45,412 nt of DNA from Acidocella sp. 20-57-95 (GTDB taxonomy: Bacteria; Pseudomonadota; Alphaproteobacteria; Acetobacterales; Acetobacteraceae). The DNA lies in the NCBI GenBank assembly GCA_002255575.1, contig NCAT01000017.1, positions 1 to 45,412 of the forward strand, read 5' to 3'. The notes under the pieces were generated by a model. The model ran no database searches. It was not told the origin of the DNA and saw only the letters and a program-made list of their open reading frames with translations. A program made the translations under genes and the position numbers. This document shows, in pieces, positions 9,170 through 17,849 of this stretch; the first letter of the stretch is position 1; the number at the start of each line of letters is the position of its first letter.

Positions 9170-10006
9170 GTGAAACCACGCAGCAGCACGCCGTTTTGGA
9201 AAATGCACGGTGCCGGCAATGATTTTGTGATCTTTGACGGGCGCGACAAGGCTTTGGCCTTGCCGCCTCACCAAGCAAGGCTGATTGCGGACCGCCGGCT
9301 TGGGGTTGGGTGCGACCAGATTATTCTGCTGGCACGCGACCCGGACGGTGCCGATGTGTTTATGCAGATTTTGAATGGTGATGGTTCGGAATCCGGAGCG
9401 TGCGGCAATGCGACGCGCTGTGTGGCGATGCTGCTTGCCGAGGAAACCGGCCACACCCACGTGAAGATCCGCACCATCTCGGGGCTGCTGCCGGCGGAGA
9501 TTTTGGGCGGCGGGATGATTGAGGTGGATATGGGGCCGCCGAAATTGGAATGGGCAGATGTGCCGTTGGCAGGGCCCGCCAATACCCTGCATTTGGATTT
9601 GGGCGCGGGCACTGTGATGGACCCGGCCGCCTGTTCGATGGGCAACCCGCATGCGACGTTTTTTGTGGATGATATTGCTGCCGTGGCAGTCGCTGAGATA
9701 GGGCCAGTGCTTGAACATGCCGCGATATTTCCACAGCGTGCCAATATTGGATTTGCGCAGGTGGAAAGTCCGGCGCGGATCCGGCTGCGCGTGTGGGAGC
9801 GCGGTGCCGGGCTGACTTTGGCCTGTGGGTCTGGGGCATGTGCCGCGCTGGTCAATGCGCACCGGCGGGGCTTAACCGGGCGGCGGGCTGAGATGATTTT
9901 GGATGGTGGTGTATTGGATATTTCCTGGCGCGCGGCTGATGGGCATGTGTTGATGCGCGGGCCGGCGATGGTGTCCTTTACCGGCCAATTACCGGATATG
10001 AATTAA
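9170..10006 (+). CDS. dapF: Diaminopimelate epimerase
   Basis: A 278-residue enzyme that interconverts LL- and meso-diaminopimelate for lysine and peptidoglycan synthesis. Both catalytic cysteines are present: C78 in [10 protein letters not shown] and C219 in [12 protein letters not shown]. The N-terminal [10 protein letters not shown] motif is typical. Translation starts at a GTG, the only start that includes this motif with a normal length. The stop overlaps the ftsY ATG by one base (TAATG). Pairing with ftsY is common in alphaproteobacteria, where a tRNA methylthiotransferase gene often lies between them; that gene is absent here. Confidence 0.95.
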   Translation: MKPRSSTPFWKMHGAGNDFVIFDGRDKALALPPHQARLIADRRLGVGCDQIILLARDPDGADVFMQILNGDGSESGACGNATRCVAMLLAEETGHTHVKIRTISGLLPAEILGGGMIEVDMGPPKLEWADVPLAGPANTLHLDLGAGTVMDPAACSMGNPHATFFVDDIAAVAVAEIGPVLEHAAIFPQRANIGFAQVESPARIRLRVWERGAGLTLACGSGACAALVNAHRRGLTGRRAEMILDGGVLDISWRAADGHVLMRGPAMVSFTGQLPDMN

Positions 10007-10926
10007 TGGCGTTTTCGGATTTTTTTTCCAAACTAAAAACTGGTCTTTCGCGCAGTGCGGAAAAGTTAACAACCGGCATCACCGCGACGTTCACTAAACG
10101 CAAGCTGGATGATGAGGCGCTTGAGGAGCTGGAGGAAACCCTGATCGCAGCGGATTTGGGACCGGTGGTGGCAGCGCGGGTGATTGCGAATTTCCGGCGC
10201 ACGCGCTTTGGCAAGGAAGTAACGGATGCTGAAATACGCGAAACTTTGGCGGCTGAGATTGCCGGTATTTTAGACCCTGTCGCACTGCCTTTGGTGCCAG
10301 ATGCCGCCAGAAAACCATTTGTGATTCTGATGACCGGCGTGAATGGTGCAGGCAAAACCACCACCATTGGCAAATTGGCAACCCTGTATCGTGAGCAGGG
10401 CTTGGTGCCGATGTTAGCAGCCGGGGATACATTCCGGGCGGCGGCGGTGGAGCAGTTGCAAGTTTGGGGGCAGCGTTCGGGGGCGGTGGTTATTTCAGCC
10501 CCGGCGAATTCCGATGCGGCGTCGCTGGCGCATGAGGCGATGGTGAAGGCAACCGCGGCTGGTGCGGATGTGTTGCTGATCGACACTGCTGGGCGGCTGC
10601 ATAATAAAACCGTGCTAATGGAAGAATTGCGGAAAATTATCCGGGTGATTCGCAAAACCGACCCGACCGCGCCGCACGCCACCTTGCTGACCTTGGATGC
10701 CACCATCGGGCAAAATGCCATTACGCAGGTGAAGACCTTTAAAGAGATGGTGGATTTAACCGGGCTGATTGTGACCAAGCTGGATGGCTCGGCGCGCGGT
10801 GGCATTGTGGTGGCGTTGGCCGACCAGTTCAAATTGCCGGTGCATGCGGTGGGCACCGGGGAGCAGGCGGCGGATTTGCGAGCGTTTGATGCCGGTGAGT
10901 TCGCACGGGCCCTGGTAGGGGTTTAG
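10006..10926 (+). CDS. ftsY: Signal recognition particle receptor FtsY
   Basis: A 306-residue SRP GTPase that docks ribosome-SRP complexes at the inner membrane. The four-helix N domain (about 1-95) is followed by the G domain: GVNGAGKTTTIGKL at 111-124, DTFRAAA at 141-147, DTAGR at 193-197 and TKLDGSARGG at 257-266. The acidic A domain found in Escherichia coli is absent, giving the short form common in alphaproteobacteria. It is coupled to dapF by a one-base stop/start overlap. Confidence 0.96.
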   Translation: MAFSDFFSKLKTGLSRSAEKLTTGITATFTKRKLDDEALEELEETLIAADLGPVVAARVIANFRRTRFGKEVTDAEIRETLAAEIAGILDPVALPLVPDAARKPFVILMTGVNGAGKTTTIGKLATLYREQGLVPMLAAGDTFRAAAVEQLQVWGQRSGAVVISAPANSDAASLAHEAMVKATAAGADVLLIDTAGRLHNKTVLMEELRKIIRVIRKTDPTAPHATLLTLDATIGQNAITQVKTFKEMVDLTGLIVTKLDGSARGGIVVALADQFKLPVHAVGTGEQAADLRAFDAGEFARALVGV

Positions 10927-10932
10927 TTTCGT

Positions 10933-10951
10933 CCCCGCCACTGGCGCGGGG
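10933..10951 (+). terminator. GC-rich hairpin after ftsY
   Basis: CCCCGC (10933-10938) pairs with GCGGGG (10946-10951) seven bases after the ftsY stop. There is no T run, so it may be a weak terminator or a REP-like half-element rather than an intrinsic terminator. Confidence 0.3.
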
Positions 10952-11017
10952 CTGGCGGTGGGTGGCGGTGGCAGCATATGCCATTGCCTTTCCAAGATTC
11001 CCGCTTAAGTTGCATAC

Positions 11018-12097
11018 ATGGAACGGTTAACCAGGCTTGATGGGCTGCGTGGCGGGCTCGCTGTGTATGTCATGCTGGGGCATGCGCTGCCTTACGTTGT
11101 GCTACCCCCTTGGGTGGGGGTGCCGTTTGTGCATGGTGAAGCCGCCGTTGATATGTTTTTTGCGCTCAGCGGGCTGGTGGTGGTGAATTCCCTGGCGCGC
11201 TTTGAATATCATGCGGGGCAGTTTTTGGCGGCGCGGGCCAGGCGCCTATTGCCGGTGTATTTTGCCGTGCTGCTATTCGCGGTTTGGCTGATTCTGGTGG
11301 GCTCGCCAGTGACCCAGATGCCGTGGATTGCGCCGCATTCCTTGCCAGCGGATTTTTGGGCCTTGGGTGTGCCGGCGCAGTTTGGCGCGCATCTTCTGGC
11401 GCATATTTTTTTGGTGCAGGGGCTGTTGCCACAAGGCTTGCTGCCTTGGGCGTTTATAACGCTGCTTGGCCCGGCTTGGAGCCTTTCAACTGAGTGGCAG
11501 TTTTATATGGTGCTGGCGGCACTTGGGCAGCGGGCCCGGCATTTGGTGGGGCTGGGTATGGGGCTGCTGGGGCTGGGGGTTTTGTATCGGCTGGTGATTG
11601 GTTTTTTGCCGGACTATTGGCAGTTCAGCCGGGCGTTTTTGCCGGATGCTTCGATATTTTTCGCACTCGGTGTGATGTCGGCATTTTGGATGCGCCGTGG
11701 CGATGCCAGGCCGTTTTGGGGCGCTGTGCTGGCGGTGGCAGTGATGGGGTTGGTCTCAGGACCGCCCGAAAAATCCCTGATGCCGCTCGCTTGGGCGATG
11801 GTGATGTATGTTCAGCGGTTTGACTTTTTGCCGCTGCTGGGGTGGGCGCTTGACCATCAATTTGCGCAGTTTTTGGGGCGAATTTCGTACCCGCTATATT
11901 TGTTAAACGCACCGGTGCAGCGTGGCTGTGCAATGTTGGTGGTGCCGTTTGTGCATGGTGATGCGCGGCTATTCGGTTTGGTGTGGTTGCCGCTGGCCGT
12001 GATGGTACCGGTGCTGGCGGCGTGGCTGCTGCATGCGGCGGTGGAGCGGCCGTTTATGCGCGCGCGTGTGAGGAGATCCCCGCCTGCGCGGGGATGA
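11018..12097 (+). CDS. Membrane acyltransferase (acyltransferase 3 family) with a repeat-derived C-terminus
   Basis: A 359-residue integral membrane protein with about ten hydrophobic segments. The N-terminus RLTRLDGLRGGLAVYVMLGH holds the RxDxLRG-type motif and the following histidine of acyltransferase 3 proteins; DMFFALSGLVV follows at about 46-56. Such proteins acylate surface polysaccharides, peptidoglycan or antibiotics from a cytoplasmic acyl donor; the substrate here is unknown. The last residues (RSPPARG and the TGA) are encoded by the REP-like repeat at 12075-12098, so the native C-terminus has probably been replaced. Divergent context gives no pathway hint. Monocistronic, convergent with the haem operon. 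Confidence 0.8.
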   Translation: MERLTRLDGLRGGLAVYVMLGHALPYVVLPPWVGVPFVHGEAAVDMFFALSGLVVVNSLARFEYHAGQFLAARARRLLPVYFAVLLFAVWLILVGSPVTQMPWIAPHSLPADFWALGVPAQFGAHLLAHIFLVQGLLPQGLLPWAFITLLGPAWSLSTEWQFYMVLAALGQRARHLVGLGMGLLGLGVLYRLVIGFLPDYWQFSRAFLPDASIFFALGVMSAFWMRRGDARPFWGAVLAVAVMGLVSGPPEKSLMPLAWAMVMYVQRFDFLPLLGWALDHQFAQFLGRISYPLYLLNAPVQRGCAMLVVPFVHGDARLFGLVWLPLAVMVPVLAAWLLHAAVERPFMRARVRRSPPARG

Positions 12098-12098
12098 C
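12075..12098. repeat. REP-like palindrome core
   Basis: ATCCCCGC (12076-12083) pairs with GCGGGGAT (12088-12095) around a four-base loop. The same core with the same GAGGA prefix occurs at 34479-34498, and a variant with paired substitutions at 2085-2104. It contains the stop codon of the upstream acyltransferase. Confidence 0.8.
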
Positions 12099-12197
12099 AT
12101 AAAGGCAGCGGGGATGACATAAAGGCAGCGGGGATGACATAAAGGCAGCGGGGATGACATAAAGGCAGCGGGGATGACATAAACACCGCGGGGATGA
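12091..12197. repeat. 20-bp tandem repeat, four perfect units plus degenerate units
   Basis: The unit GGGATGACATAAAGGCAGCG begins at 12091, 12111, 12131 and 12151 without a mismatch; a fifth copy at 12171 changes its second half to AAACACCGCG and a partial one follows at 12191. Each unit contains the GCGGGGATGAC right arm of the adjacent REP core, so the array looks like an expansion of that arm. It fills the gap between the acyltransferase stop and the hemY-like stop. Confidence 0.9.
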
Positions 12198-12201
12198 TGG
12201 G

Positions 12202-13431
12202 CTAGCTGGTGGTGGCCAAAGCGGTTGTAGCCAGAGCGGTGGTATGAGTTTTCCAATTCAGGGTGCCGGGTTTGCCGCAATTCGGGCATGCCGGGTGCCA
12301 GCCCGTGCTTTCGGCGTGGCATGCCGTGCAGGACCATTTCGGTGTAGGGGCGTCCACCGGTGCGTCACCCAGGGCGCTGAGCACCGCATAGGGGCGCTGG
12401 TCATTCAGCCCGGCGGCGATGGCGGCTTGGGCGTGGCGGCGGGCCTCGCCGGTGAGCTTGGCGGCCAGCGAGGTTTCGGCAAGCAGGATTTCAGATTCCG
12501 GGTGGCCGGGTTTGGCGGCGGCCAGTTGGCTGGCGGTCTGCACGCGCTCGATCGGGTCGGTGGTTTTGGAGAGATAGGCGGCGGCCAGCATTGGGTGCGG
12601 GGTGATGGTCCAGCCCTTTATTATTGCTTTCCTGGCGGCGCGGATGCGGTCTGCCTCAAACAGGCGGCCTGCATAGGCAGCAACCGCCGGGGCAAAGCCG
12701 GGGGCAGCTTTGATGGCTTGCTTGGCGTAATTCAGCCCGGCGGTACGGTCGGTGGCGGCATTGGCAGCGGCGGTGGCGATGGCGGCCACTTCGTGGGGTG
12801 CTTGCGTCAAGCCAAGGGCGCTGCGCCAATCCTGATTTTTCACCGCAACATCCAGCCGGGCGGCGCGCGCCCAGGTGCTGCCGGGGTAGGCATCCTCGGC
12901 GGCCAGCGCGTGGGTGCGGGCGGCATCAACATCACCAGTGGCGGCGGCATGGTGTGCCAAGCCGCGATGGCCCAGGAACGCCATGTCCTTGTGGGTGGTG
13001 AGTTTTTTGAAAGCGGCATCGGCTTGTTCGTGCTTGCCCATAAGCCGGGCGGATTCGGCGGTGAGCAGGAGCACCAACGGCGTTTCGCCAAGCAGTTTTT
13101 GGGCACGGCCGGCCTCAGCGTCAGCGCCTTTGGCGTCGCCGGCGGCAAGTGCCGTGAGGCCGCGTTGAATGGCGACCTGCCCTAAATTTTGCCGCCGTCC
13201 GCCCTGCCAGCGACTGAGGCCGCCCGGCGCGCGGCGGATACCACCGATCACTCGGAACAGGATGGTAAGGAATAAGGCGATCAGCGCCAGGATCATGATG
13301 GCAACCGGCGCTGAGGCGGTGACCGTGATGTCACCTGAATGCGCAGTTATGCTGCCGGGAATGGTGCTGACCCACCAGGCGATGCCTAGCAGAATGGCGG
13401 CGATGAGACTGAAGCGGGCAGCGCGCAGCAT
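12202..13431 (-). CDS. HemY-type membrane protein with TPR region and C-terminal zinc ribbon
   Basis: A 409-residue protein. Two transmembrane segments lie near residues 8-24 and 43-62, followed by a long alanine-rich helical repeat region of TPR character, the layout of the HemY family found at the end of hem operons (not the protoporphyrinogen oxidase also called HemY). The molecular role is undefined; it is linked to late haem synthesis by gene position. A Cys4 ribbon-like motif, C368-x2-C371 and C382-x2-C385, sits at the C-terminus and ends in an Ala-Thr-rich tail. It begins directly after the HemX-like stop, so it is the last gene of hemC-hemD-hemX-hemY. Confidence 0.75.
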   Translation of the reverse strand: MLRAARFSLIAAILLGIAWWVSTIPGSITAHSGDITVTASAPVAIMILALIALFLTILFRVIGGIRRAPGGLSRWQGGRRQNLGQVAIQRGLTALAAGDAKGADAEAGRAQKLLGETPLVLLLTAESARLMGKHEQADAAFKKLTTHKDMAFLGHRGLAHHAAATGDVDAARTHALAAEDAYPGSTWARAARLDVAVKNQDWRSALGLTQAPHEVAAIATAAANAATDRTAGLNYAKQAIKAAPGFAPAVAAYAGRLFEADRIRAARKAIIKGWTITPHPMLAAAYLSKTTDPIERVQTASQLAAAKPGHPESEILLAETSLAAKLTGEARRHAQAAIAAGLNDQRPYAVLSALGDAPVDAPTPKWSCTACHAESTGWHPACPNCGKPGTLNWKTHTTALATTALATTS

Positions 13432-14325
13432 TTACGGCTGGTCCGCCAAGCTGATGATGGCAGCCCGCGCTGCCAGTAAGCCTTTGGCCTGAGTGAGCCA
13501 GTCGCCCATCGCGGCTTGGGTCTGGGTGCTAAGGCCATTGAGTGCGGCAACAGCTCCGGCCAGGTCCCCGGCATCGAGCAAGGTTTGCGCCTGCGCGGTG
13601 ATGGCGGCGGCGGGCGCGCCCATAATCACGTGCGTACCATTGCTGATGGTGACCAGGCTTTCCAGCCGTTGCAGCGCGCCGGTCCAGGCCGAGCCATTGG
13701 CTACGCGCGCCACGCTGGCATTGTTGGCCGCTTCGGCGGCGGGGGGGAAGGACAGGCGCAAGGCGGCTTCGGTCGGTGGCGGTTGGGTCGCGTATTTAGC
13801 CAACGCAGCCGGGGCATTTGGGATGTCGCCCAGAGGCAGGCCGGAGTCGAGCGCGATACGGGCCGATTCCAGGCGGTTCAGCGTGGTGATTTTGGCGGCC
13901 AGCTTGGTGACATCGACATTATTGGCGGCCAACGTGGTGAGGGCGCCATGGTCGGTGGCGGCTTGCGCCTGCATGGCCTGCACCTGGGCGGTCAGCATGG
14001 TGAGTTTCTCACCGAGATCGGCTTGCACGGTGACACTGTCCGGCGCGGGTTGGGCATGGTTGAGTTGTTGTTGGGTGGCGCTGAGCTGGGCTTGCAGCAC
14101 GCTGATTTGGGCGTTCGCAGAAACTGCCGCGGTCTGGTGCAGGGTCCATAAATAGCCTTCACCGGCTGCGAGGACCAAGAACCCGGCGACGCCGAGCAGC
14201 GGCCAGAAATTACCGCGCGGCTTGGCTGGCTTGGGGTCAGTTTTGGCCACAGGGGCGGTACGCGGCAGCGCGGCTGGTGCTGCTTCGGGCGGGGTCTCTT
14301 GGGTCGCGGGTGCTGTTTCACTCAT
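13432..14325 (-). CDS. HemX/mitofilin-like inner membrane protein
   Basis: A 297-residue protein with a proline- and alanine-rich cytoplasmic N-terminus, a single transmembrane segment at about residues 42-62 (FWPLLGVAGFLVLAAGEGYL) and a glutamine-rich coiled coil at about 75-150, then a helical C-terminal region. This is the layout of the alphaproteobacterial mitofilin-like/HemX proteins encoded beside hemD. Mitofilin relatives shape membrane folds; a role in haem synthesis is inferred only from the operon. Its ATG overlaps the hemD stop (ATGA) and it abuts the hemY-like gene. Confidence 0.65.
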   Translation of the reverse strand: MSETAPATQETPPEAAPAALPRTAPVAKTDPKPAKPRGNFWPLLGVAGFLVLAAGEGYLWTLHQTAAVSANAQISVLQAQLSATQQQLNHAQPAPDSVTVQADLGEKLTMLTAQVQAMQAQAATDHGALTTLAANNVDVTKLAAKITTLNRLESARIALDSGLPLGDIPNAPAALAKYATQPPPTEAALRLSFPPAAEAANNASVARVANGSAWTGALQRLESLVTISNGTHVIMGAPAAAITAQAQTLLDAGDLAGAVAALNGLSTQTQAAMGDWLTQAKGLLAARAAIISLADQP

Positions 14326-14990
14326 GTTAGATATGCCAATAAATCCGCTTCTGTTGGCGCTAATGCGACACGGATTTTCATCCAGGGCAAGCCGTCAAGT
14401 GCGGCGGCGACGGCGGGGCTCAGGGCGAGCGCCGTGATACGGGCGGTGCCAGGCGGTTTCAGCTTGATAAAAGCGCGGGCAGATTCGGCAGAGTAGAACA
14501 ACGCGGTGGCAATTTCGCCCGATTCTAGCAGGTGGCGTGCAGCTTGCGGCAGGCTGCGTGCGTAGGCGGCGCGATAGACCGTGCGGCGGATGATTTTGAA
14601 ACCAGCGGCACGGAGCTGCCAGGCGAGCATCATGCCGTGACGTTCACCCACCGCCAGTAAATGCGTGCCGGGCAGGCGGCGCTCGGCGATGAGTTTTTGT
14701 AAATCCTTGGCATCACCACTGGCGCTGAGCACAGACGTGAAACCAGCGGCCCGTAGCCGGTTGGCGGTGGCATCGCCCACGCAGAACACCATGATATGGC
14801 GGTAATGGTCCGGCAAAGCCGGAATCGCCTGGCTGCTGGTGATGATGATGGCGGCGGGCGCATCGGGCAGATGGGTCGCGGTAAAGGTGATGGTGAGGCA
14901 GGGGGCCAAAATCGGCTCGTACCCCATGCTGGCCAGCCGCGCGGCGGTGATGGAAGCGCCGGGTTCGGGACGGGTTATGAGAATTTTCAA
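14322..14990 (-). CDS. hemD: Uroporphyrinogen-III synthase
   Basis: A 222-residue two-domain protein that closes hydroxymethylbilane with inversion of ring D. It opens with ILITRPEPGA and contains the SSQAIPAL and FYSAESARAF segments at the expected places for HemD, a family with few invariant residues. Assignment rests on these motifs, the length and the position: its ATG overlaps the hemC stop and its stop overlaps the HemX-like start, both by 4 bp. Confidence 0.87.
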   Translation of the reverse strand: MKILITRPEPGASITAARLASMGYEPILAPCLTITFTATHLPDAPAAIIITSSQAIPALPDHYRHIMVFCVGDATANRLRAAGFTSVLSASGDAKDLQKLIAERRLPGTHLLAVGERHGMMLAWQLRAAGFKIIRRTVYRAAYARSLPQAARHLLESGEIATALFYSAESARAFIKLKPPGTARITALALSPAVAAALDGLPWMKIRVALAPTEADLLAYLT

Positions 14991-15973
14991 GGTTCGAAAA
15001 TATCGTCCGGGCTGTCAGCCTTTAATGAGGCGCCAAGTTCATAGCCAATCCGCGCCGCATCTTCGGCCAAGCCCGTGACCGCGCGTTTGAGCAGGAAGCT
15101 GCCATCGGCACGGGCGACCAGGCCGGTTAAATGCAACTGGCCGTCCGGCAGTAATTTGGCGTAGCCGCCGATGGGGGTGCGGCAGGAGCCATCCAGCGTG
15201 GCGAGCAACGCACGCTCGGCAGTGGCGACGGCTTTGGCCTCGGGGTCCTCAATGCCGCTGAGCATGGCGCGCAGTTCCACGTCCGAACTGCGCACCGTGA
15301 TACCGACAATGCCCTGACAGGCGGAAGGGACCATGGTTTCCGGCGCGAGGACAATGCTGGCACGATCCGCAAGGCCAAGACGGCGCAACCCGGCATAGGC
15401 CAGCAAGGTGGCGGCGAAATCACCGGATTCGACCTTGGCAAGCCGGGTGCCGACATTGCCGCGTAGCAAAGCAAAATTCAGGTCAGGGCGGGCGTGCTTT
15501 AACTGTGCCTGGCGGCGCACGGAGGCAGAGCCGATGGTGGCACCGTGCGGCAGCGTGCCGTAAGGGTCCGCCGCATCAAAGCCGGCGTGGCTGCTGGGTA
15601 GGATAAGCACATCGCGCGCGTCCTCGCGCTTTAAGGTGCAGGCGAGCGTGATGCCATCAGGCAGGGTGGTTTCCAAATCCTTCAGCGAATGGACGGCGAA
15701 ATCGATCCGCCCGGCAGCGAGCGATTCGTGGATTTCTTTGGCGAATAATCCCTTGCCGCCGATTTCGGCGAGCGGGCGGTCCTGTACGGCGTCCCCGGTG
15801 GTGGTGATAATATGTTCCTCGAACACATCCATGCCTTTCAGCACCGGGCAGAAATGCCGGAGAATGGCGAGGAAATTGGCGGTTTGCGCACGGGCCAGCG
15901 GGGAGCCTCTGGTGCCCACGCGCAAGGGCAAAGCACGGCGGTGCGGCGGCACCAAGGGTTTTACGGAACTCAC
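14987..15973 (-). CDS. hemC: Hydroxymethylbilane synthase (porphobilinogen deaminase)
   Basis: A 328-residue enzyme that polymerises four porphobilinogen molecules. Motifs run in order: [14 protein letters not shown], the catalytic aspartate D99 in [21 protein letters not shown] with the substrate-binding arginines, and the dipyrromethane cofactor cysteine C264 in [11 protein letters not shown]. Length is normal. First gene of the haem operon and divergent from tsaD with only 23-38 bp between the starts, so the two promoters must overlap each other or the neighbouring coding sequence. Confidence 0.96.
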   Translation of the reverse strand: MSSVKPLVPPHRRALPLRVGTRGSPLARAQTANFLAILRHFCPVLKGMDVFEEHIITTTGDAVQDRPLAEIGGKGLFAKEIHESLAAGRIDFAVHSLKDLETTLPDGITLACTLKREDARDVLILPSSHAGFDAADPYGTLPHGATIGSASVRRQAQLKHARPDLNFALLRGNVGTRLAKVESGDFAATLLAYAGLRRLGLADRASIVLAPETMVPSACQGIVGITVRSSDVELRAMLSGIEDPEAKAVATAERALLATLDGSCRTPIGGYAKLLPDGQLHLTGLVARADGSFLLKRAVTGLAEDAARIGYELGASLKADSPDDIFEP

Positions 15974-16011
15974 GCGGGTGGTCTAGAGCTTGCTGCATGG
16001 AAAGAAAAGTC

Positions 16012-17046
16012 ATGGCCATACTAGGCTGCGTACTGGGCATTGAAAGCAGTTGCGATGAGACCGCCGCCGCCGTGCTGGCGCCGGATGGGCGGATATTGGC
16101 CGAACGGGTGCTGACTCAGTTGGCTGACCATGCGGCTTTTGGAGGGGTGGTGCCGGAAATTGCGGCGCGGGCGCATTTGGCGGCGTTGGGGCCGCTGGTG
16201 CAGGACGCGCTGCGCGAAGCCGGGTTGGGGTTTGCGGATTTGGCGGCGATTGCCGCAACCGCCGGGCCGGGGTTGATCGGCGGGCTGCTGGTGGGCACCG
16301 GCTATGCGAAAGGTGCGGCGCTGGCTTCGGGGGTGAAGTACCTGGCGGTAAACCATTTGGAGGCACACGCGCTGACGGCGCGGCTGCCGGGGCTGGCGGC
16401 GGCGCAACCTTCATTTCCGTATTTGCTGTTGCTGGTCTCGGGCGGGCATTGCCAGTGCGTGGCGGTGGAAGGTGTTGGCAAATATCGCCGTTTGGGCACC
16501 ACGCTCGATGACGCGGTGGGCGAGGCGTTTGATAAAACCGCGAAGCTGCTGGGTCTGCCTTACCCCGGTGGTCCGGCGCTGGAGGCGATTGCGCGGGATG
16601 GTGTGGCGCGGTTTGAACTGCCGCGCCCGATGCGCGGGCGGGAGGGGTGTGATTTCTCGTTTTCGGGCTTGAAAACAGCGGTCGCGCAATTGGTGGCGGG
16701 CTATGGCGAGGGTGCGCTGCCGCGCCAGGATGCTGCCGATATTGCGGCTAGTTTTCAAAATGCAGTGGCGGATATTATGGCCGACCGGTTGGGGCATGCG
16801 CTGGCGATGCTGCCGGGTGCGACGGCGGTGGTGATTGCCGGGGGTGTGGCGTCCAACCAGGCGATCAGGGTGCGGCTGGCCGATGTTGCAGGGGCTGCGG
16901 GCAAGATATTGGTGGCACCGCCGTTACGGCTATGCACCGATAATGCGGTGATGGTGGCGTGGGCGGGGATTGAACGCTTGCAGGCCGGGCATGAGAGTTT
17001 GCTTTCCGCGCCGTGCCGGCCGCGCTGGCCGCTGGAGGAGATATGA
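16012..17046 (+). CDS. tsaD: tRNA N6-adenosine threonylcarbamoyltransferase
   Basis: 344 residues from the ATG at 16012, chosen because GGAAAG lies about 8 bp upstream; an in-frame ATG at 15997 is the alternative and adds five residues. TsaD transfers the threonylcarbamoyl group to A37 of ANN-decoding tRNAs. The family motifs are present: [24 protein letters not shown], the metal-binding [32 protein letters not shown] and IAGGVASN. Divergent from hemC, an arrangement often seen in alphaproteobacteria. Its stop overlaps the rlmJ ATG (ATGA), starting a tsaD-rlmJ-gpsA operon. Confidence 0.95.
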   Translation: MAILGCVLGIESSCDETAAAVLAPDGRILAERVLTQLADHAAFGGVVPEIAARAHLAALGPLVQDALREAGLGFADLAAIAATAGPGLIGGLLVGTGYAKGAALASGVKYLAVNHLEAHALTARLPGLAAAQPSFPYLLLLVSGGHCQCVAVEGVGKYRRLGTTLDDAVGEAFDKTAKLLGLPYPGGPALEAIARDGVARFELPRPMRGREGCDFSFSGLKTAVAQLVAGYGEGALPRQDAADIAASFQNAVADIMADRLGHALAMLPGATAVVIAGGVASNQAIRVRLADVAGAAGKILVAPPLRLCTDNAVMVAWAGIERLQAGHESLLSAPCRPRWPLEEI

Positions 17047-17849
17047 ATTACCGGCATATTTATCACGCCGGCAATTTTGCTGATTGCGTGAAGCATGCGC
17101 TGCTGCTGGTGCTCATCAAAGCCATGCAGCGCAAGGACAAGCCGCTGCTGGTGCTCGATACCCATGCGGGCATTGGGCGGTATGATTTGGCAAGTATTGA
17201 AGCCGAAAAAACCGGTGAGTGGCGGGCGGGAGTTGGCCGCGTGCTGCAAGCGCGGCCGGCGGCGCTGGCGGATTATATGGCGGTGATTGAGGCGCTGGGC
17301 ATGTATCCTGGGTCGCCGCTGATTGCGGCGTCCGTGTTGCGCGAGATTGACCGTCTGGTTTGCTGCGAATTGCACAAGGAGGATGCGCCGGTGTTGCGCC
17401 GGGCGATGGCAGGCTTGCCGCGCGTGGCGGTGCATGAGCGCGATGGCTACGCAGCGTTGAAAGCGTTTTTGCCGCCACCTGAAAAACGCGCTCTGGTGCT
17501 GATCGATCCGTCATTTGAAAAGCCTGATGAGTTTGTAACGCTGGAGCAAAATCTGCTCGCGGCTTATGAGAGGTTCAAATCCGGTGTGTATGCTGTGTGG
17601 TACCCGATTAAACACCGCGCCCCGACCCGGAATTTCTTTGAGAGTTTGAAGCTGACGAAAATTCGTGACGTGGTGACTGCAGAATTTCTGCTGGCGGACC
17701 CGATTGACCCGCTGCGGTTGAATGGTTGCGGGCTGATGATTGTTAATCCACCCTTTGGGTTCGAAGCAGAGGCGTTGCCGGTGTTGCAGGCATTGGTTGA
17801 GAGTTTGGGCGCTTGTGGGTGTGCGGTGGAAAGATTGATTGATGAGTGA
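17043..17849 (+). CDS. rlmJ: 23S rRNA adenine-N6 methyltransferase, RlmJ family
   Basis: A 268-residue protein starting [18 protein letters not shown], the signature N-terminus of RlmJ, which methylates A2030 of 23S rRNA in Escherichia coli. [14 protein letters not shown] forms the SAM-binding motif I. The catalytic D-P-P-Y motif is changed to [10 protein letters not shown], and IVNPPFG occurs near the C-terminus. The start overlaps the tsaD stop and the 3' end overlaps gpsA by 8 bp. The family assignment is safe; activity with the altered motif should not be assumed. Confidence 0.85.
   Translation: MNYRHIYHAGNFADCVKHALLLVLIKAMQRKDKPLLVLDTHAGIGRYDLASIEAEKTGEWRAGVGRVLQARPAALADYMAVIEALGMYPGSPLIAASVLREIDRLVCCELHKEDAPVLRRAMAGLPRVAVHERDGYAALKAFLPPPEKRALVLIDPSFEKPDEFVTLEQNLLAAYERFKSGVYAVWYPIKHRAPTRNFFESLKLTKIRDVVTAEFLLADPIDPLRLNGCGLMIVNPPFGFEAEALPVLQALVESLGACGCAVERLIDE

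Noticed and set aside
12091..12197. Regularly spaced repeats that could suggest a CRISPR array
   Set aside because: The units are contiguous 20-bp tandem copies with no variable spacers and no cas genes; they derive from the neighbouring REP core.
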